Assembly: GCA_013399895.1 (NCBI GenBank)
Contig: VXBA01000138.1
Coordinates: forward strand, 455,297-519,296
DNA from: Serilophus lunatus
Lineage: Eukaryota; Chordata; Aves; Passeriformes; Eurylaimidae
Length of the DNA: 64,000 nt
Direction of reading: 5' to 3'
Position numbers and translations under genes: made by a program. Below the pieces are notes generated by a model. The model made no database searches. It was not told the origin of the DNA and saw only the letters and a list, made by a program, of their open reading frames with translations. Shown piece by piece: positions 26,001 to 39,300 of the stretch; the stretch's first letter is position 1; each line of letters starts with the position of its first letter.

Positions 26001-26838
26001 AATGGAGTGCTTCTCACCACCCTATCTTTACTAACAATTTTGGTTTTGTGAAAGGTCAGCACATGGATGTGTCTTGTAACATTACACGTTGCCTTTACTC
26101 AAAAATTCACATGCACAGGAAAACTGACAAAACAGTTTATTTTGGAAAATTAGTAAATCCAAATGATGGATACCATGTGTCCAAATAATCCGTGTTGCAC
26201 GTGCTTCGTTTTCACATGGACATTTTTGAAAATTATACTGTGTAAATTAAATAGAGAATCAGTTTGCCAGGGAGTGGGTTTAAGCCACTTTTCAGTACAG
26301 ACTTCAAGATGTGGTCTCTTTTACTAAATATAGAAGCAAAAGCACTTCGATCCTTGCTTTAACCCATCGCTATTGGTTTCCAGAGGTGCCAGACAAGATC
26401 TAAGAGGCCAGTTGGTAGAATTAGGCTGAAATTTCAGAGCTAAAGATGTGAGAATATCTGAATGGCCTTTGGGATTCATGTCACATCCCTAGAACATTAT
26501 AAAAACTTGATGCATAGTTGAAGTTGGTTCAATTCTACAGCCAGTGGAGAGAGAGAAGCATCTTCAGAAGGAGTTTGATGTTTATCCATTTCAAAATGGA
26601 AGAGGTGATGAAGGATGTTATAGAAAAGTTCTTGGTTTCTAAATGCTAACAAATACAGCACTGCTTAAACAAGAGAATAGTCTTTTTCTTATCTATTTGC
26701 TTTAAAGCCTCAGGTAAATCTCGTGTGAAGCAGTTAGCTTCCACCTTGGTCCAACGTGAATGGAGAATGACCATGAGGATGCTGAGACTGGGCTGCTGTG
26801 GTTGACCTGATGCTTTAAGGACAAGCTTTTGTTTTTAC

Positions 26839-26859
26839 TTTTTTTTTTTTTTTTTTTTT
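26839..26859. repeat. 21-base poly-T run
   Basis: Twenty-one consecutive T residues are followed by AATCCAAGTATAAAAG. Viewed on the minus strand this is a poly-A tract downstream of about 230 bases without a stop codon in one frame. That resembles the tail of a retrocopy, but no parent gene is recognised and no AATAAA lies at the usual distance. Confidence 0.85.
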
Positions 26860-27600
26860 AATCCAAGTATAAAAGTGCGCATAAACTCTTTGTTGAGCCT
26901 ATCCAGGTGATGCATAGCAAATCTTGAACTGGAAGATGCCGCAGAGTTCCAGGACATTGAAGTAACCAACAAGGTCCTTTCCTGGGGATAGAAATATATG
27001 GACTTTGGTTATTTTTGTTTTGTGCTTTGAATTTCTGCACACATGTTAACAAGTATTTTGAAATAGTAGCAGTTTGTTTCACTTGCACAATAGTCTACAT
27101 GTGAGAATATATATGGAAGAGAGGTTGGTAACAAGGCCTTCTATTTTGATTCTGTTTATTATTTGCTCATTGCGATGGGATGAAGAGTCCACTTTTGAAA
27201 ACATCATGTGACTATGACAACAAAAATCTCTTTTGTGGAGACTTAAAATTGATCAAATGTCTAAAAAGTTGGTAGAATTGAGTTTTCAGTCCTCTATCAA
27301 AAGTAGAAACAGGGTTACTACTGTCAGTCTACACAGTTGCCATGAGAACAAGGCCTGCCATTTTCCTTCTTATATATGCCTTTAAAAAGATGCTGGGACT
27401 GTAAAATAAATTACAGTTTCGTAATTTAGCTTTAAGCAAAAGGAATATTTCAATGGTGACAGTTCTGGAAATGCTTTAACTTTTAAATGCTGACACCAAA
27501 TAATAAGTAAAACCTTGTGATTAATGTTTCCAGAAGGGACTATTAACATTATCCTACATCTGTTCATGATATAATATCTAAATGAAAAACACTCACTTTG

Positions 27601-27612
27601 AAAAAAAAAAAA
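27601..27612. repeat. A-rich run
   Basis: Twelve A residues are followed by G-interrupted A runs to about 27625. No recognisable retroelement adjoins it. Confidence 0.75.
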
Positions 27613-29228
27613 GAAAAAAGAAGAAACCCTGAAGAAGTATATGTTTATGTAGCATTTCAGTACAGACTTAACTCTAATGTGTGGACATCCTTGGTAAGAC
27701 TTAACCAACTAATTTTTCATCTGATCATTATTTAGTCAAACTTCTATGGCACTCCTGAGGTTGCTTAAATTTCATTGACAACATGTCGTTACATTTGCTG
27801 AAAAATGCGGTCATTTTAAATTATACTGCATGAAAGAGCTTTTTTATTACTTACAGTAAAATTAGCCATCATACTTGATAAAAATAATACTAGATCAGGT
27901 ATAAAGTTCTGTCAAGCATCAATTCATAATTAGCTGTTGCTGATTTAAATATTTAAGATTATTTAAAAGGGTGCTCTCTTTTTAAAAGGCTAGGAAGAAT
28001 TTGCAGTAGTCCAATCATCCTTTAGGAAATATTTAGGAGTATTGAAGCAGAATTTGTACAACATGTGGCAGTAACTCATTCAGAAAATAATGACCTGTAT
28101 TGGTTGGGCACATTTTGCCCATTTAAGACAAAGTCCTAAACTGACACATGTCAGCAAGATAGAAGTGTGTGGAATTCATGTGCTCTTTGAAAATGTGTGC
28201 TGAAAAATCACCCTTTTTATGCAAAGTGGTGGGTTTGTTAGTATTAAAGTACAGTTTATGGCCTGCCAAATACTTTCTAAAATGTATAAGTTGGCATTTC
28301 TGGTAACTTTTTTTAGATTCCTATTGAATAGTCATTTTGATCTCTGTGGAATGCTAGTTGCCATAAAGAAATAATTCTCAATTTTCCAATTTCAATCAGT
28401 GATAACATAACAGTTATAAGCAGTATCTATACAGGCCACCTTATGGTGCATCTTTTATTGGATGCCATTTTGAATGCTGTTTTCAGTGTGTTCTGGTCAC
28501 TCTTTGCCACACAGTGTGGCTCAGGTTGTCACCTTGTAAGCTGGAGCTCTGGAGGTTTGTACTATTTTCCTTGCTTCATTCACCTGTTCTGTTTAGAAAA
28601 CAGAAGATCTCAAATGAGCTGATACGGACTTTTCTCTAAACATTTTTCTGAAACAATGAAAATGAGCCAGAATGAGAAATAATTTTAGCAAAATACATCT
28701 CTAATGACTGCCTCTCCCAGTGTTGTTTGTCATTTTGTGCTCAGTCTTGCCACTTGAAGCACAGACAAAATGTTGTTCAACATGTGCAACACAAACAACC
28801 GCCAAACTTCAAACTTGAATGTTCGTGTCAGACTTGTTAGCCAGCAATATTGAGACAGCTGTGTGTGCCAGACTGCTTTATGCCCATGGTTACTGAATGA
28901 ACTTGGACAGAGTGCACAGGGGGAAGGGAGACTCCAGTGAACATATACAGCAAGTTTTTTGGTTTGGTATTTATCAAAATAATTCTAATAAAGTTATCTC
29001 AACCTTCTGAGGGTTTCATAAATTCCTTATCAACAGAATTTATTTGAAGGTCCTTCATGGAAAAGAGGAACATTCCTGGAGTAACAGAAATTACGATTCC
29101 TGTGTTTTCCTACAAAATGTTTCTGCAATCAAGGCAGAAATAATATTGTTGAGGTATTTTTAGGCTTAGCGCTACGTACATTGTTTAAACCTAAATTTCA
29201 GAGGGACTGAAAAAGTAAAGGCTGCGGA

Positions 29229-29229
29229 N
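29229..29229. other. ambiguous base (N)
   Basis: A single undetermined base lies in CTGCGGANAAT. It marks either a low-quality or polymorphic position in the source assembly. It interrupts no gene. Confidence 0.95.
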
Positions 29230-29789
29230 AATAACATTCATAGCTCTTTCTGCCAATCTAAAGACAATGAAGACTTTAAAGCTGAAAAGAGGTATTTTTT
29301 TAAGAGAGAATCTAGAACAGCATTAGTAAAAGCCAAATATAGAGAACACAGCATCTTTCAAGCAGGCTCTGAGCAAATATTCCAGACCTGACAAAAGCCT
29401 GCTTTCCAGCCTAGGTAGGTGTCTTGTTCTCTCATACATGATCTCTCTGCATGGATTCCCTGAATACTGGTACAGGTGTAGGTTTCTATTGATATAAACA
29501 AGAACAAAATTTGACTTTTCACTCTAGTTTAAATTGCTGGAAACCCTGAACAGTGTTATTAGTATTTAGGTGAACTGCTTGATGTTGACTTCAGAATAGT
29601 AAAAGTAAGTAGAGTTTGGTCCAAACGTTGATAACTGGTTTGCACTCCTGTGATATTGACTAAAGGCCAATAAGGGTTAAGAAGATAGACGTCCCAAATT
29701 CTCCTTCATTTTACCTCAGATAAATCTGAGCCCAGGCCTCCAGAGGTGAAAGGCTAGCACATTAACTAGGACCTTAAATGTGTGCTTCA

Positions 29790-29995
29790 ACACACAAACC
29801 TGCAGTATCTTTTGAAATCTATGCAGGTTTCTCCTGCCTGCTGTGCGTAATTTCAGAATACGCTGTCACCATTAAAGAAAAAAAACAAGTTTGCTCTTTC
29901 ATCTGTGCACCCCACGGCACCGATTGGGGGAATCAGTCCCCAGGCTCCCCTAAAATTTGTGATCTTTGGCTCCTGCTGTAAATTGATTCCGTGCT
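29790..29995. other. possible conserved non-coding patch
   Basis: This repeat-free stretch retains CpGs in an AT-rich setting (TGTGCGTAAT, ATACGCTG, CCACGGCACCGATTGG, TTCCGTGC) and includes an ATTGG (reverse CCAAT) box and a small GGGG...CCCC foldback near 29926-29942. An open frame of 67 codons overlaps but has no family features. Regulatory function is inferred from composition alone. Confidence 0.3.
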
Positions 29996-31984
29996 GTGCC
30001 TCCTGACATGTGAACTGGGTAAAATCCATTTTGAAGTCTTTTAAAACCTGGCATTAACCCTGTGGCATCCTCTTAAGTACTGATCTTTTCTCATTATATT
30101 ATTTACTGGGAAGAACTTGCCTTTAAAACTCTAGCAGCATTGCAAGCTAACTTGTTAAAATCTCAGTATTAGATGCTCTAGTGTGCTTTGACTTTCTCCT
30201 GAGACCTGATGTTGGGAAAAGTGAGTTCAATTAGTCATGAGTGAGGTGAGTGCCTCACTACTGTGCAAATTGCCTTGGGACCATTTGGCCCATGTCTACT
30301 CATGATCCTCCCCCCTCATAAATGCAGATGAGTAAAGTAGTCAATATTTTATTTAAGCTTCTCCTGGACTGATTATCTGAAACCCTCCAAAAAAATTTTA
30401 TTTTGCTTCAGTGCCATGTAATAAAAAGACTACTAAATTTTTCAGATTTTTCTTTCTGTTCTTTTATAGGGAAATTAATAATGTCTTTTGTACACATATA
30501 TGTCTCTCTTTACATCTATTTCATATAACTTGGGTCACTGCCCACTGAAATGAAGTGGCCTTTGGGATTAAAACATTACTATGTTTTACTCAAGAGTTTG
30601 GGACAGGAAGTCAAAATGAGTTACCATTTGAAGACTTTAGGGATTTTTAAGTAGCCAGAACTTAATTCCAAATACAGCATGGCCTTGGAAATAATAGCAA
30701 AAACAATGTACATGGAAATCAGTTGCAAGCATGGTGTTAGATGTTAAGACAACAGTCCTGGCAATGGAGTACCCTTGCACTAAAAAATTATCGTGAAAGG
30801 GCTTTATTTAAACTGATGGTTTTGTGTGCTGGCAGATACTGCTCGCTTTCGTGCAAAGGCTTGAAGAAAATGTGGCAATGGCCTCTCTGTTCTCTGAATA
30901 CTGACTCATTTTGGTTCTCTTTTTAAAGGAAGAGCTGAACTTCCCTTCAAGGAAGCCATGCTCAAACCAACTGGACACTCACTAGAGCAAGATTTTGAGA
31001 TCTTGCCTGAGATTTGTCTTTTCTTCTCCCATCTCCACACTGATGTTTATGTAGATGCCTGGCATACAGTTTAGTTGGTAGGAACTGATAAGGCATAATC
31101 GTGTTTGTTGTTGTATACTAAAAGGGACATGAAACTGTATTTCACTTTTCCTTTGAGAAAAAGGCTGGTAATACAGGATTTGTCAAGACCCTTTCCTGTG
31201 TTTGATAGCTTTATCACAGCCCAGCTCGAAAGGTTAAATGTTTTGGATTACACAGAATGTACATTATATGGAGGGCTTACTATAAATCAACGAGGCAGGT
31301 ATGTTAAACACAGAAAAATATCTACAGCTGTTCTCTTACTCATCCTGCTTGTTATTTAACGCTGTCTCTACCCAAAGGAATATTTTTAGTTGTACTGTCA
31401 ACTGTTTCAAAACAAAGAAGCAACTACAACTGGCAAATGAGGAACCCAGCTGGTGCTGTGTTTAGGCTCCCAATGAATATACTCTAATCCTGACACCTGC
31501 AAGCTATTTAATCAGGATTTACAATTGAACATGAAGGATGAGAGGTCCAGAGGGCTGTGTTCTTGGTGTTTTGATTGCAAATGATGGAGAAAAACTTTGT
31601 TATCGGATGTTGTAGTTATTTGAAGTTTGGTGCCCTCTAACCCATGGGGGACCAAGAATCATTTATCACTTCACAGCAAAAGCCAAAAAAAGCCACTATG
31701 GCTTACACACTAGCATTCTGCTTTAGCTTTTCCTGTATTCCAATTTAAACACGCCTTGGATTTACGAACAATGAAAAACAATTTTCAGCAGACACATGGA
31801 AAGGAGAGGTTATGAGGAAAGGATGCATTATACTTTCTGTATCAGGCTGAAAAGATAATTTGATTTTCCTTAGCACCAGTGATGTACATAATGATGAAAT
31901 GTGTCATAAAAATGAGGACAAAGAATATGAAGGAAATTGAGTAAACCAGTTGTGGTTTGGGGTTTTTTGAGGAGAGACCCTTTT
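29996..31984. other. gene-free stretch
   Basis: Nothing is recognised. Short open frames of 61 codons (30741-30926) and 84 codons (31105-31359) lack any known domain. A TA/TG-rich word cluster lies near 30490-30510. Confidence 0.6.
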
Positions 31985-32085
31985 CCACAATGAGATTTTG
32001 AATCTCAAAGTGGCATTGTCAAGGGTGAATGGCTCCCCTCTTAAAGGTCTTCCATGCTCTTTCCAACACACTCTGTGATGTAACA
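31985..32085 (+). mobile_element. weak CR1-like 3' end fragment, plus strand
   Basis: The words GGCATTGTCAAGGGTGAATGG, then CTTAAAGGTCTTCCATGCTC, TTTCCAAC and CTCTGTGATG appear in the order found at the CR1 3' end. There the family has 'GTTCAAGGCCAGGTTGGATGG', 'ATCTTTAAGGTC', 'CCTTCCAACC' and 'ATTCTATGATT'. The match is short and imperfect, so this is a tentative call. Confidence 0.35.
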
Positions 32086-35000
32086 TGAAGAAATTGGAAA
32101 TTTCACTCTTGTAACAAGTTCAGATGTGCCATGACATTGTTCTGTTATTTTATTTATTTACTGAAGTTTCTAAGTACTTGTAGCTGAGTTCATGACAAAT
32201 AAAACACATCATTCTGGCAGTAGTAGCATTAGTGTGTGTACATGGGGTGTGCGAGGGGAAAGTATGCCTTTCTTCTTCTGTGTTTTGCTGTCAACAGCAC
32301 AGTTATGAACAAGAAGGGTGTGGTGTACTTGACACCCTACAGAAAGTGGTTAATCAGCTGTCTGAAGCTGTTAGGTAACAATGCTGTTGCCTTTGGGTCT
32401 GATCCGACAATGTAATGCCTGTAAGTTATTTTTTGTGGATTGAGGCTATTGTGTAACTCATCCTGCAGAGGGTTTGTATGGTTACAGCCACAGAATAAGT
32501 CAGAAGTTATTTCTAACTTACTTATGCTGTTTCATTTTGTTCTTAATTTAAAAGGAGAGAAAAAATTATTTGTTACTTTTCAAGAGAAATGACTAATGGG
32601 ACAGCAAAAAAAACCCAAAACAAAACAGGGCTCAGAGCAGTCATCATGGATTCTTTAATCAGCTGGAGGCTGACTGGGGCAGAGAGCTTTCCTCTAGAGC
32701 ATCCTTTGTTCTGGGTTGCTACAGGTAGTGCTGGCCAGGATGATCCAATAAAGGCTGTTGTGCTATATGACTCCTCTCCAGCAGACCTGTCCTACACTGC
32801 CCAGCAGGTGGTCTTTTGGCTTTCAAGCTTTACTTCACTGCCTTGACTATACAGAGGGACTTAATCTAGGGTCTCTTCAAACTCTTAGTTATAACTGCAG
32901 AAACAAATCTTTTGGCAGAATGACAGCACTGCCCCTTTCTAGATCAGATGCTGTCATCCCTTGGCATGTGGATGGATGACATCACTTAACAGTACTAATG
33001 ATACAGGATCTTCAGTGCTTGTTGAACTCTTGCACTGGAAAGAAATGAAAACTGCTCCCTGAATTCTTCCTCAACTTTATTTATGTGTTTAGGCTTTGCA
33101 GTTTCCTTATTCCCACATTTCTTTAAACAAGAGACTGTTTTCTGCAAGTATCCTTCCTTCTCTCTCAGCATCTTCCCTCTAGTCTGGGAAATGAGATGTT
33201 GATAGCATTGGCCAAATATTTCTTCTGGTGAACCCTCTGATTATAAGAAGTGCATCTTTCCTGAGGACCCTCCAGCTTTTTGGACCTGCACAAGGTTTTT
33301 CTCTTAAGGAATTATCGGCTATTGCCAGACTCCTGCCAGCTCAGTTCTCTCTGGTGAATCTTCTTTACAATCCCTCTGCTATCCTTTGGTACCTATTATG
33401 ACTTGACCTTCCCTTAGCTTGTTTGCCATATTCACTTCCTTCGTTATGTACGTTGCATACACTCACCGTGCTTTCCTGTTGTTTCCACAATTTAACTTCT
33501 ACCCCCAACTCTGTCAGATAAATACAATACTATCAAGTAACTCCTGCAAATAACTTTTTCATGTGGAGTTATGCATGCCATTGTTTCTATGGATAAAGGA
33601 AACAATGCTCAGTTCTGTCTAGGGAACCATAATGTGAAGATACAATAAAGTCACACATTCTCTTTGGATTGCAGCTTTGCAGGGTGAGCAGATTACTGCC
33701 CAGGGGCTCTCTTCTGTTTCTTTTCCCACTCTCTAGAGATCTGCCACAATAAATTTGTGTCTGAGAAAACAGTTATGCATATATTGTTAAACTCTTTATG
33801 CATATATTGTTAAATAGTTTAATCTAACCAGATTAGGAAAAATCACTACTGGCACAGTGATCTCGGGTATGCTGTGTAGCAGCTGGCATCAGTAACCTCT
33901 TCACTTGAATCAGCTGCAGCCAGAACAAGGCTACTGGCTTCTGTATCTCTTGGCACTGGAGTGATAGCATTCAGGTTGACTTTTTGCATCCTTGAACTCT
34001 CATCCTGTTCATTATGTCTGTGAGATCAGATACAAAATGTCTTTCAAGGCCATTTGAGTAAAGGACTAGCATTCTCAATCCTAAAACTGTATTTTTACGG
34101 TTGCATTGCCTCTCTGAAAACAAGCAGCTACATTGCTGTTTACAGTTCTGCTTCTTAAAAGGCTCCATGAGGAATGTTATTCATGCTGAGAAGATGGAAA
34201 AATAGCCTCTTTAGAACACACAGATCAGTGAAGATATATGAAAAAAAATGGAGAAGTGAGACAGAGAAGGGTTAATCAAATGGAAAGCATGGTGAAATAC
34301 CAGAACTGCAGCACATCTGACAGATAAGGAACCTAAGCGATACACACTTTCTACAAAAAAGTTAAAACTTTCTTACTTCAAATATTTGCTTCAGACACTC
34401 CTTTTTGAAAAATAAATTTCTTGAGTCACCTTTTCTGTAGCTAAAAGGGATGTTTAGTTCCACTGGCCCTCTGCTGAAAAAGATCAGTGAGGCGGTCAGA
34501 TACCACATCAATAGATTGACCTTCATGCTTGAAATCTTGTCTATCCTTTCCAGCTCTATCATTCCATCTGATAAAGGGTGTCACTTCATTCCAGGAGTGC
34601 TGACTTGCTCACCACTGTGAACAGCAACATTACAGCCACAGCTTGAAATAGTATCTACTTTGTCAGGGTAGTAAGATCTTCTCCAGTGCTAGCTGGAGTA
34701 TTCCAGTAGATACTACACCCTAGAAAACGTACTTTGGGAATAATTGTGTTAATTCTTGGGCAAACACATCAGAGAAACTGGGACTGCTTAAAAAGGAAAA
34801 CGTTTAAAAAATACTCTGTTTCCCATTGGTTAGGATGCTGGAAGGCTTGATAGAGTGGTGGTTACATTTGTGCTCAGGTTTGAAGATACAAGGATGTTAT
34901 GCTGTTGCTTTTGCAACACCTAGTAGGCAGGGAAAGTCTTTGCTATTTGACTTAGTAAATGTGTTACAGTACTGCATAAAAGGATAAAATTTATTAACAG

Positions 35001-36334
35001 CTCAGCCAAACACTGTGTTTATTGATTGTGTTCTCCTTCATAATAACTTAGTTTCTTTTTCCTTTTGAATAACATTTTACAAAATATTAATAGGGATGGG
35101 TGAAATGTGTTTCACACACCGCATTTCACTTAAAGGCATAAAATCTGTTTTAATCTGAAGTTTTGGATTTAGCCTTATGGACAGGCACATTAGTTCATTT
35201 ATTTAGCTGCTCAAATGTATTGAAAGCAAATTGACAAGTCAGGAATAAATCCCGTTCTGTTTAACTAAGGATTGTTAGTTTCTACCTGTGTCAGCATATG
35301 AAAATGAACTTGGCTTTTTCTTTTGAACTCTGTCTTTAGAAGTTCAGGGTGGGGAAGTACAGTGTTTATTCAAGAAAGTTGTGAATCTATGTACCTCAGC
35401 CAGATTATCACTTTGCAACATTGACAGGTAGTTAACAAAACAAATGGCTTAGACAGCAAGGCATGAGCTGCAGTTCAAATACATAGTACTTGTGATATCT
35501 AATGTTTAACTGGATGACTTTAAAAAAAGGTTTGAGATCCTTTACTCACAAGTATTCCATGTTGACAAGTGTCTCTTTGGACAGAATCTCTTCTATTTTG
35601 TATATCTGAAAGATTAGGTCCAAATTACTGATTGCAAAAATAAGCCTAAGGAAACTGTTTTCTTGTGGCACATGAGAAAATACATTGCAGTTTCTCCTTA
35701 AAAAAACCACCATGACAGATAAAGCAGTGCTGCTGCAACAATTGAAATGCCTGAAGTCTTATGAGAAGTATTTTTATAAAGGGTTTGTAATGCCTAAATA
35801 CTCAACATGTGATTTCTCTTGGCAGTGACATAACAGTGTTCATGACTGTGAGTTGCATAGAGCCACAGTGCCTTTATTTACTTTCTAATCATAGCAGGAA
35901 TTGAGATATCAGTATAAATTACTTTGGGAGTACAAATTTCTCAAGCAGTATTAAAATTGCATGTGGGTACTACATAGTTTCATTTTTTGAAGGTAAATTG
36001 TATAAAATAGCAGAAAGGACTGAGATGTTTGGGTCTAGGATTAATCTGTTCTGAAAGCTGACCCTTCAAAAACGTAGGAAAATGAATGTGTCCTACCAGT
36101 GACTTGGCAAATCCAGGCAGCTGGATATGACAGTGGCCAAACCCTACGTTGTTGCCTTCATAAAGTAGCCATGCCCTAATGGAATTGCCAATGAAATAAA
36201 ATAAAGCCTGGCAGGACTTCAATTTTTAGGTAGTTAGATTTAAAGAATTACAAGTGTTTTGAGTAGAGATTTTCCATCCTCAGACAACTGGGCATATAAA
36301 TTTTAATTGGTAGGACAAGTGTGTGCATATATAC
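32086..36334. other. gene-free stretch
   Basis: No gene or transposon is recognised. A 19-base word occurs twice at 33773-33814 and is listed separately. Open frames up to 85 codons (32589-32846) show no known motif. Pyrimidine-rich sequence is common from about 33050 to 33530. Confidence 0.6.
33773..33814. repeat. short direct repeat (19-base word, twice)
   Basis: TTATGCATATATTGTTAAA occurs at 33773-33791 and again, unchanged, at 33796-33814, four bases apart. The perfect identity points to a recent local duplication with a 23-base unit. The word contains ATGCAT, which resembles an octamer-type POU site. Confidence 0.9.
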
Positions 36335-36369
36335 ATCTCTCTCTCTCTCTCTCTCTCCCTCTCTCTCTT
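36335..36369. repeat. (CT)n microsatellite
   Basis: About seventeen CT units occur with one CCCT interruption. The tract runs into TTTATTTTTTAG, so it also forms a long polypyrimidine tract on the plus strand. On the minus strand it is (GA)n and produces an artefactual Glu-Arg-rich reading frame. Confidence 0.95.
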
Positions 36370-39300
36370 TATTTTTTAGTGAATTCCATGTAAGTATTTT
36401 CTCTTCATTAGAACAATACCAACAGGATAAAGCAATTTCTACTTTTTTTCTCCCCGAGTTTCTTTTCCATTTTTTTCCAAAGTGAGAGGAGAAAGAGAGA
36501 AATAGGAGTGTAAAACCCAAATGTCAGAATACTTCTTAATACAATTTTAGATTTAATTATTAAAAAGAAATGAACTATTTTCTTTGACATTAAAATAGTT
36601 TTGAAAATTTCAGAATGCATTTGAAGTATTTTTATGGTTTCTTTTTCAATCAATTTTTTAATTGGTCTTTATATATGGTCTTTAAAACCTTTTCAAGATC
36701 CAAGTGACTAGAATGAGTATCAAGTTATTCTATGTTTTCTTACCATTTTCACATCAGGTGGCATAACTCAAAATCAGGCCTTCCAGAAATTATTATGGCT
36801 TTCTATGTTTCAGATCTTTAGTGACTATTTCAAAGTATCTTGTAGGGGTCTTGCGTTTTAGAAAATATATAATGCACACTTCCTATGAATCTGGTGGTTT
36901 TTTTAGCGATCATGGTTGAAAACTTGACCAGAAGACAGAATTTTTGATCAGAACACAAACAACTCCTACTGGGAAAGTTTTATTGATATTACTTCTCAGT
37001 ATATTTGAAATGCCTGAAGTTAATCCATACATTCCACTTATAAGCCATGTAAATTGCAAAGGGAAATAATGATTCCATTTGCAGGCCTTCTTCCTCTTGT
37101 GATATTTTTGATTAAATGTTATTGTGGTTTAGCAGATCACTGGTACATCCAAAGGCAACATGCTTTCCACAAGTACAGACACCTGTAAAACCTGCTTGTA
37201 GTACAAAGATCCTGATACAGCCTCTGATTAATAGCATGAAATATGTTTATGGACAGAATCATCTGAGTTGGATCATGCAGAGAATTCAAAAGAAAAACAA
37301 AAGTTTCATAAAAAGCACTTAGTATACATGGATAGAATTCATGCAGGTGCAGCTATACAAGCAAAATTCAAATAGAGGGTAGGTAAACACTGCTGTTTTG
37401 CCTGTAGCAGGTTGGATTGCACATGCCAGCTGCGGTTTTCTTTTTTTGTTAAAAAGCACAATAGTAATAAATAACTTCTGCTGTATTAAGGAACTAGTAT
37501 TTTAGTGGGCAAATGAGGAAGAATCTCTAGTAGAATGCAGCTCTACACTCTAGAAATACTTAATTTTGTATGAATATGAAAGAGAGACAAAAAAAATTGT
37601 ACATGGCTATGTTTCAGTGGTTAACTTGAATAAAATGGATATGAGGATACTAGAAAAAGACACAGTACATTTAACTTTTTTTAATGTGTGATGTGATGAT
37701 ATTGGATGGCATTTTGTGTGTTTGTTTGTATGTTGCATGACCACATTCTGGACTGTCAATATGGAGCCAATTTTCATTATGACCCCAGATGTAGAAAGCT
37801 GAAGAAAAATGTGGGTTAGTTTCCAAAATGGCTGTTCTTGGGCATATACCTTCTAAGTAACTGTACTTGCCTCTTTTGGTATGATGCCTCTCAAATTAGT
37901 AGTCTTTGATTGTTGCAATTCAACAGATTTCTGTAAGAGTTTGCAGGATATGTTTTTAACCTTTGTAAAGGATTATTTATTACCTGAGCTATTAGGACAT
38001 GGGAAAAAGCAGGGCGAATAAGCTATTTGTTAATCATCTCAATAGCATGGGAATTTAAACAAATGTTACATATGCTTGCAAGCAAATGGTCAGTTTCTGA
38101 ACCATGTGTTTAGCTATTGAACTTCTGGGTCTCTGGTGATATTCTTTCATGTGCTTGCTGCGGACATGACTATGACAGCATTTCTTCTAAAGATGTTAAC
38201 TTAAAAGCAGCATGACACCAAAGAGAAGTTGTCAACACTGCAATTGCAACTATTCTTCATTCTTCTAATGACATTAAAAAAATAACTTATTTCATGAGAA
38301 GAAACAAAAGTGTTAGACCATATCAATCTGCATCACATCACAGCCTTGTTCCCATGGTACCTGAATTTCACAGAAAGTACTGCTCAGCTGCATCCTAGCT
38401 TTGAAGAGGGCACTTTGTGCTTCTGCTTTTGCATCCTGTTATGAAACAAACACAAAGTTTTGAATAGGAAGAGGCAACTAGGACTGGTTTTGTTTCTCTA
38501 CTTATAATGCAATTAGAATGTGCTGTACCATATCTCAGTGTGTCAGGGAGGGACTGGAGAGCTGGGTTCTGAAACATTCTACTTTGCTGCTGACTGTGAG
38601 GAATAGCAACTGCTGTGCTAGCAGGAGAGCTTTTACAATGTGGTGATCTGCAGCAGCTTCTGTAATTTATTTTTTGGTATATCTTCCACTGTCACTGTGG
38701 TTTTCCCCCAAACAGATACAATCTGCCATAGCCAATAGCATGAACTGAAGCTCCATGAAAATTTTGGCCAAGTCTGAGAAAGCTTACATGATGCTCTGGA
38801 CCCTCACCTCACATTAGGATGCTGGTCTGTCTTCTCGTGGTTTCACTGTTGTTGTGCCAGGCTGGTTTAAGTCAGCTAGTCTTGGTAAGTTACCTCAAAC
38901 TGCAGTCACTCATTGCTGTTGCAGGGCAGACAAATCGTGGTTGGGACAGTATGGGAAGGAATCCACAGTGATCTTGAAATCCACTTGTGGCTTAATGAAT
39001 ACCTATGTATTCTTTGACCTCAAACAGACTGGAAATCGAGGCCCTGTCTATCACCAAAATGAGAAATGAAACTAGAAATTGTTATTCATTATTTCTCCCA
39101 TAAGCTTCTTTTTTTCTGATGTTTATCCACTAAAAGTAAATAACACATCTGGAGGGCAGTGCTGAGATGACATGTGCTTGAGTTGCTGCCTACACCAAAC
39201 AGCTGTTGATGTTTGCAGACAACTTGGCCCCACTCCTCTATTCAGCATGTAGTCTGAAGGTGATGATAAACTGCTGAGATCCCTGCTGAGGAACAGAAGA

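Larger units (their letters stand above)
23071..29789. other. gene-free stretch with long A and T runs
   Basis: No gene or clear transposon is recognised across this 6.7-kb stretch. It holds a 21-base T run (26839-26859), an A run (27601-27612) and one ambiguous base (29229). Between 29168 and 29190 three short palindromes (AGCGCT, TACGTA, GTTTAAAC) sit side by side. Near 24341-24361 and 24388-24408 there is a loose repeat of a TGCAGCTC-AGTC-ATGC word. Open frames up to 108 codons carry no known domain. Confidence 0.6.

Noticed and set aside
34310..34345. ACAGATAAGGAACCTAAGC resembling a MIR core word
   Set aside because: Only about 20 bases match and no flanking MIR words follow.
36248..36520. 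Minus-strand frame rich in Glu-Arg repeats
   Set aside because: It is the translation of the GA strand of the CT microsatellite.
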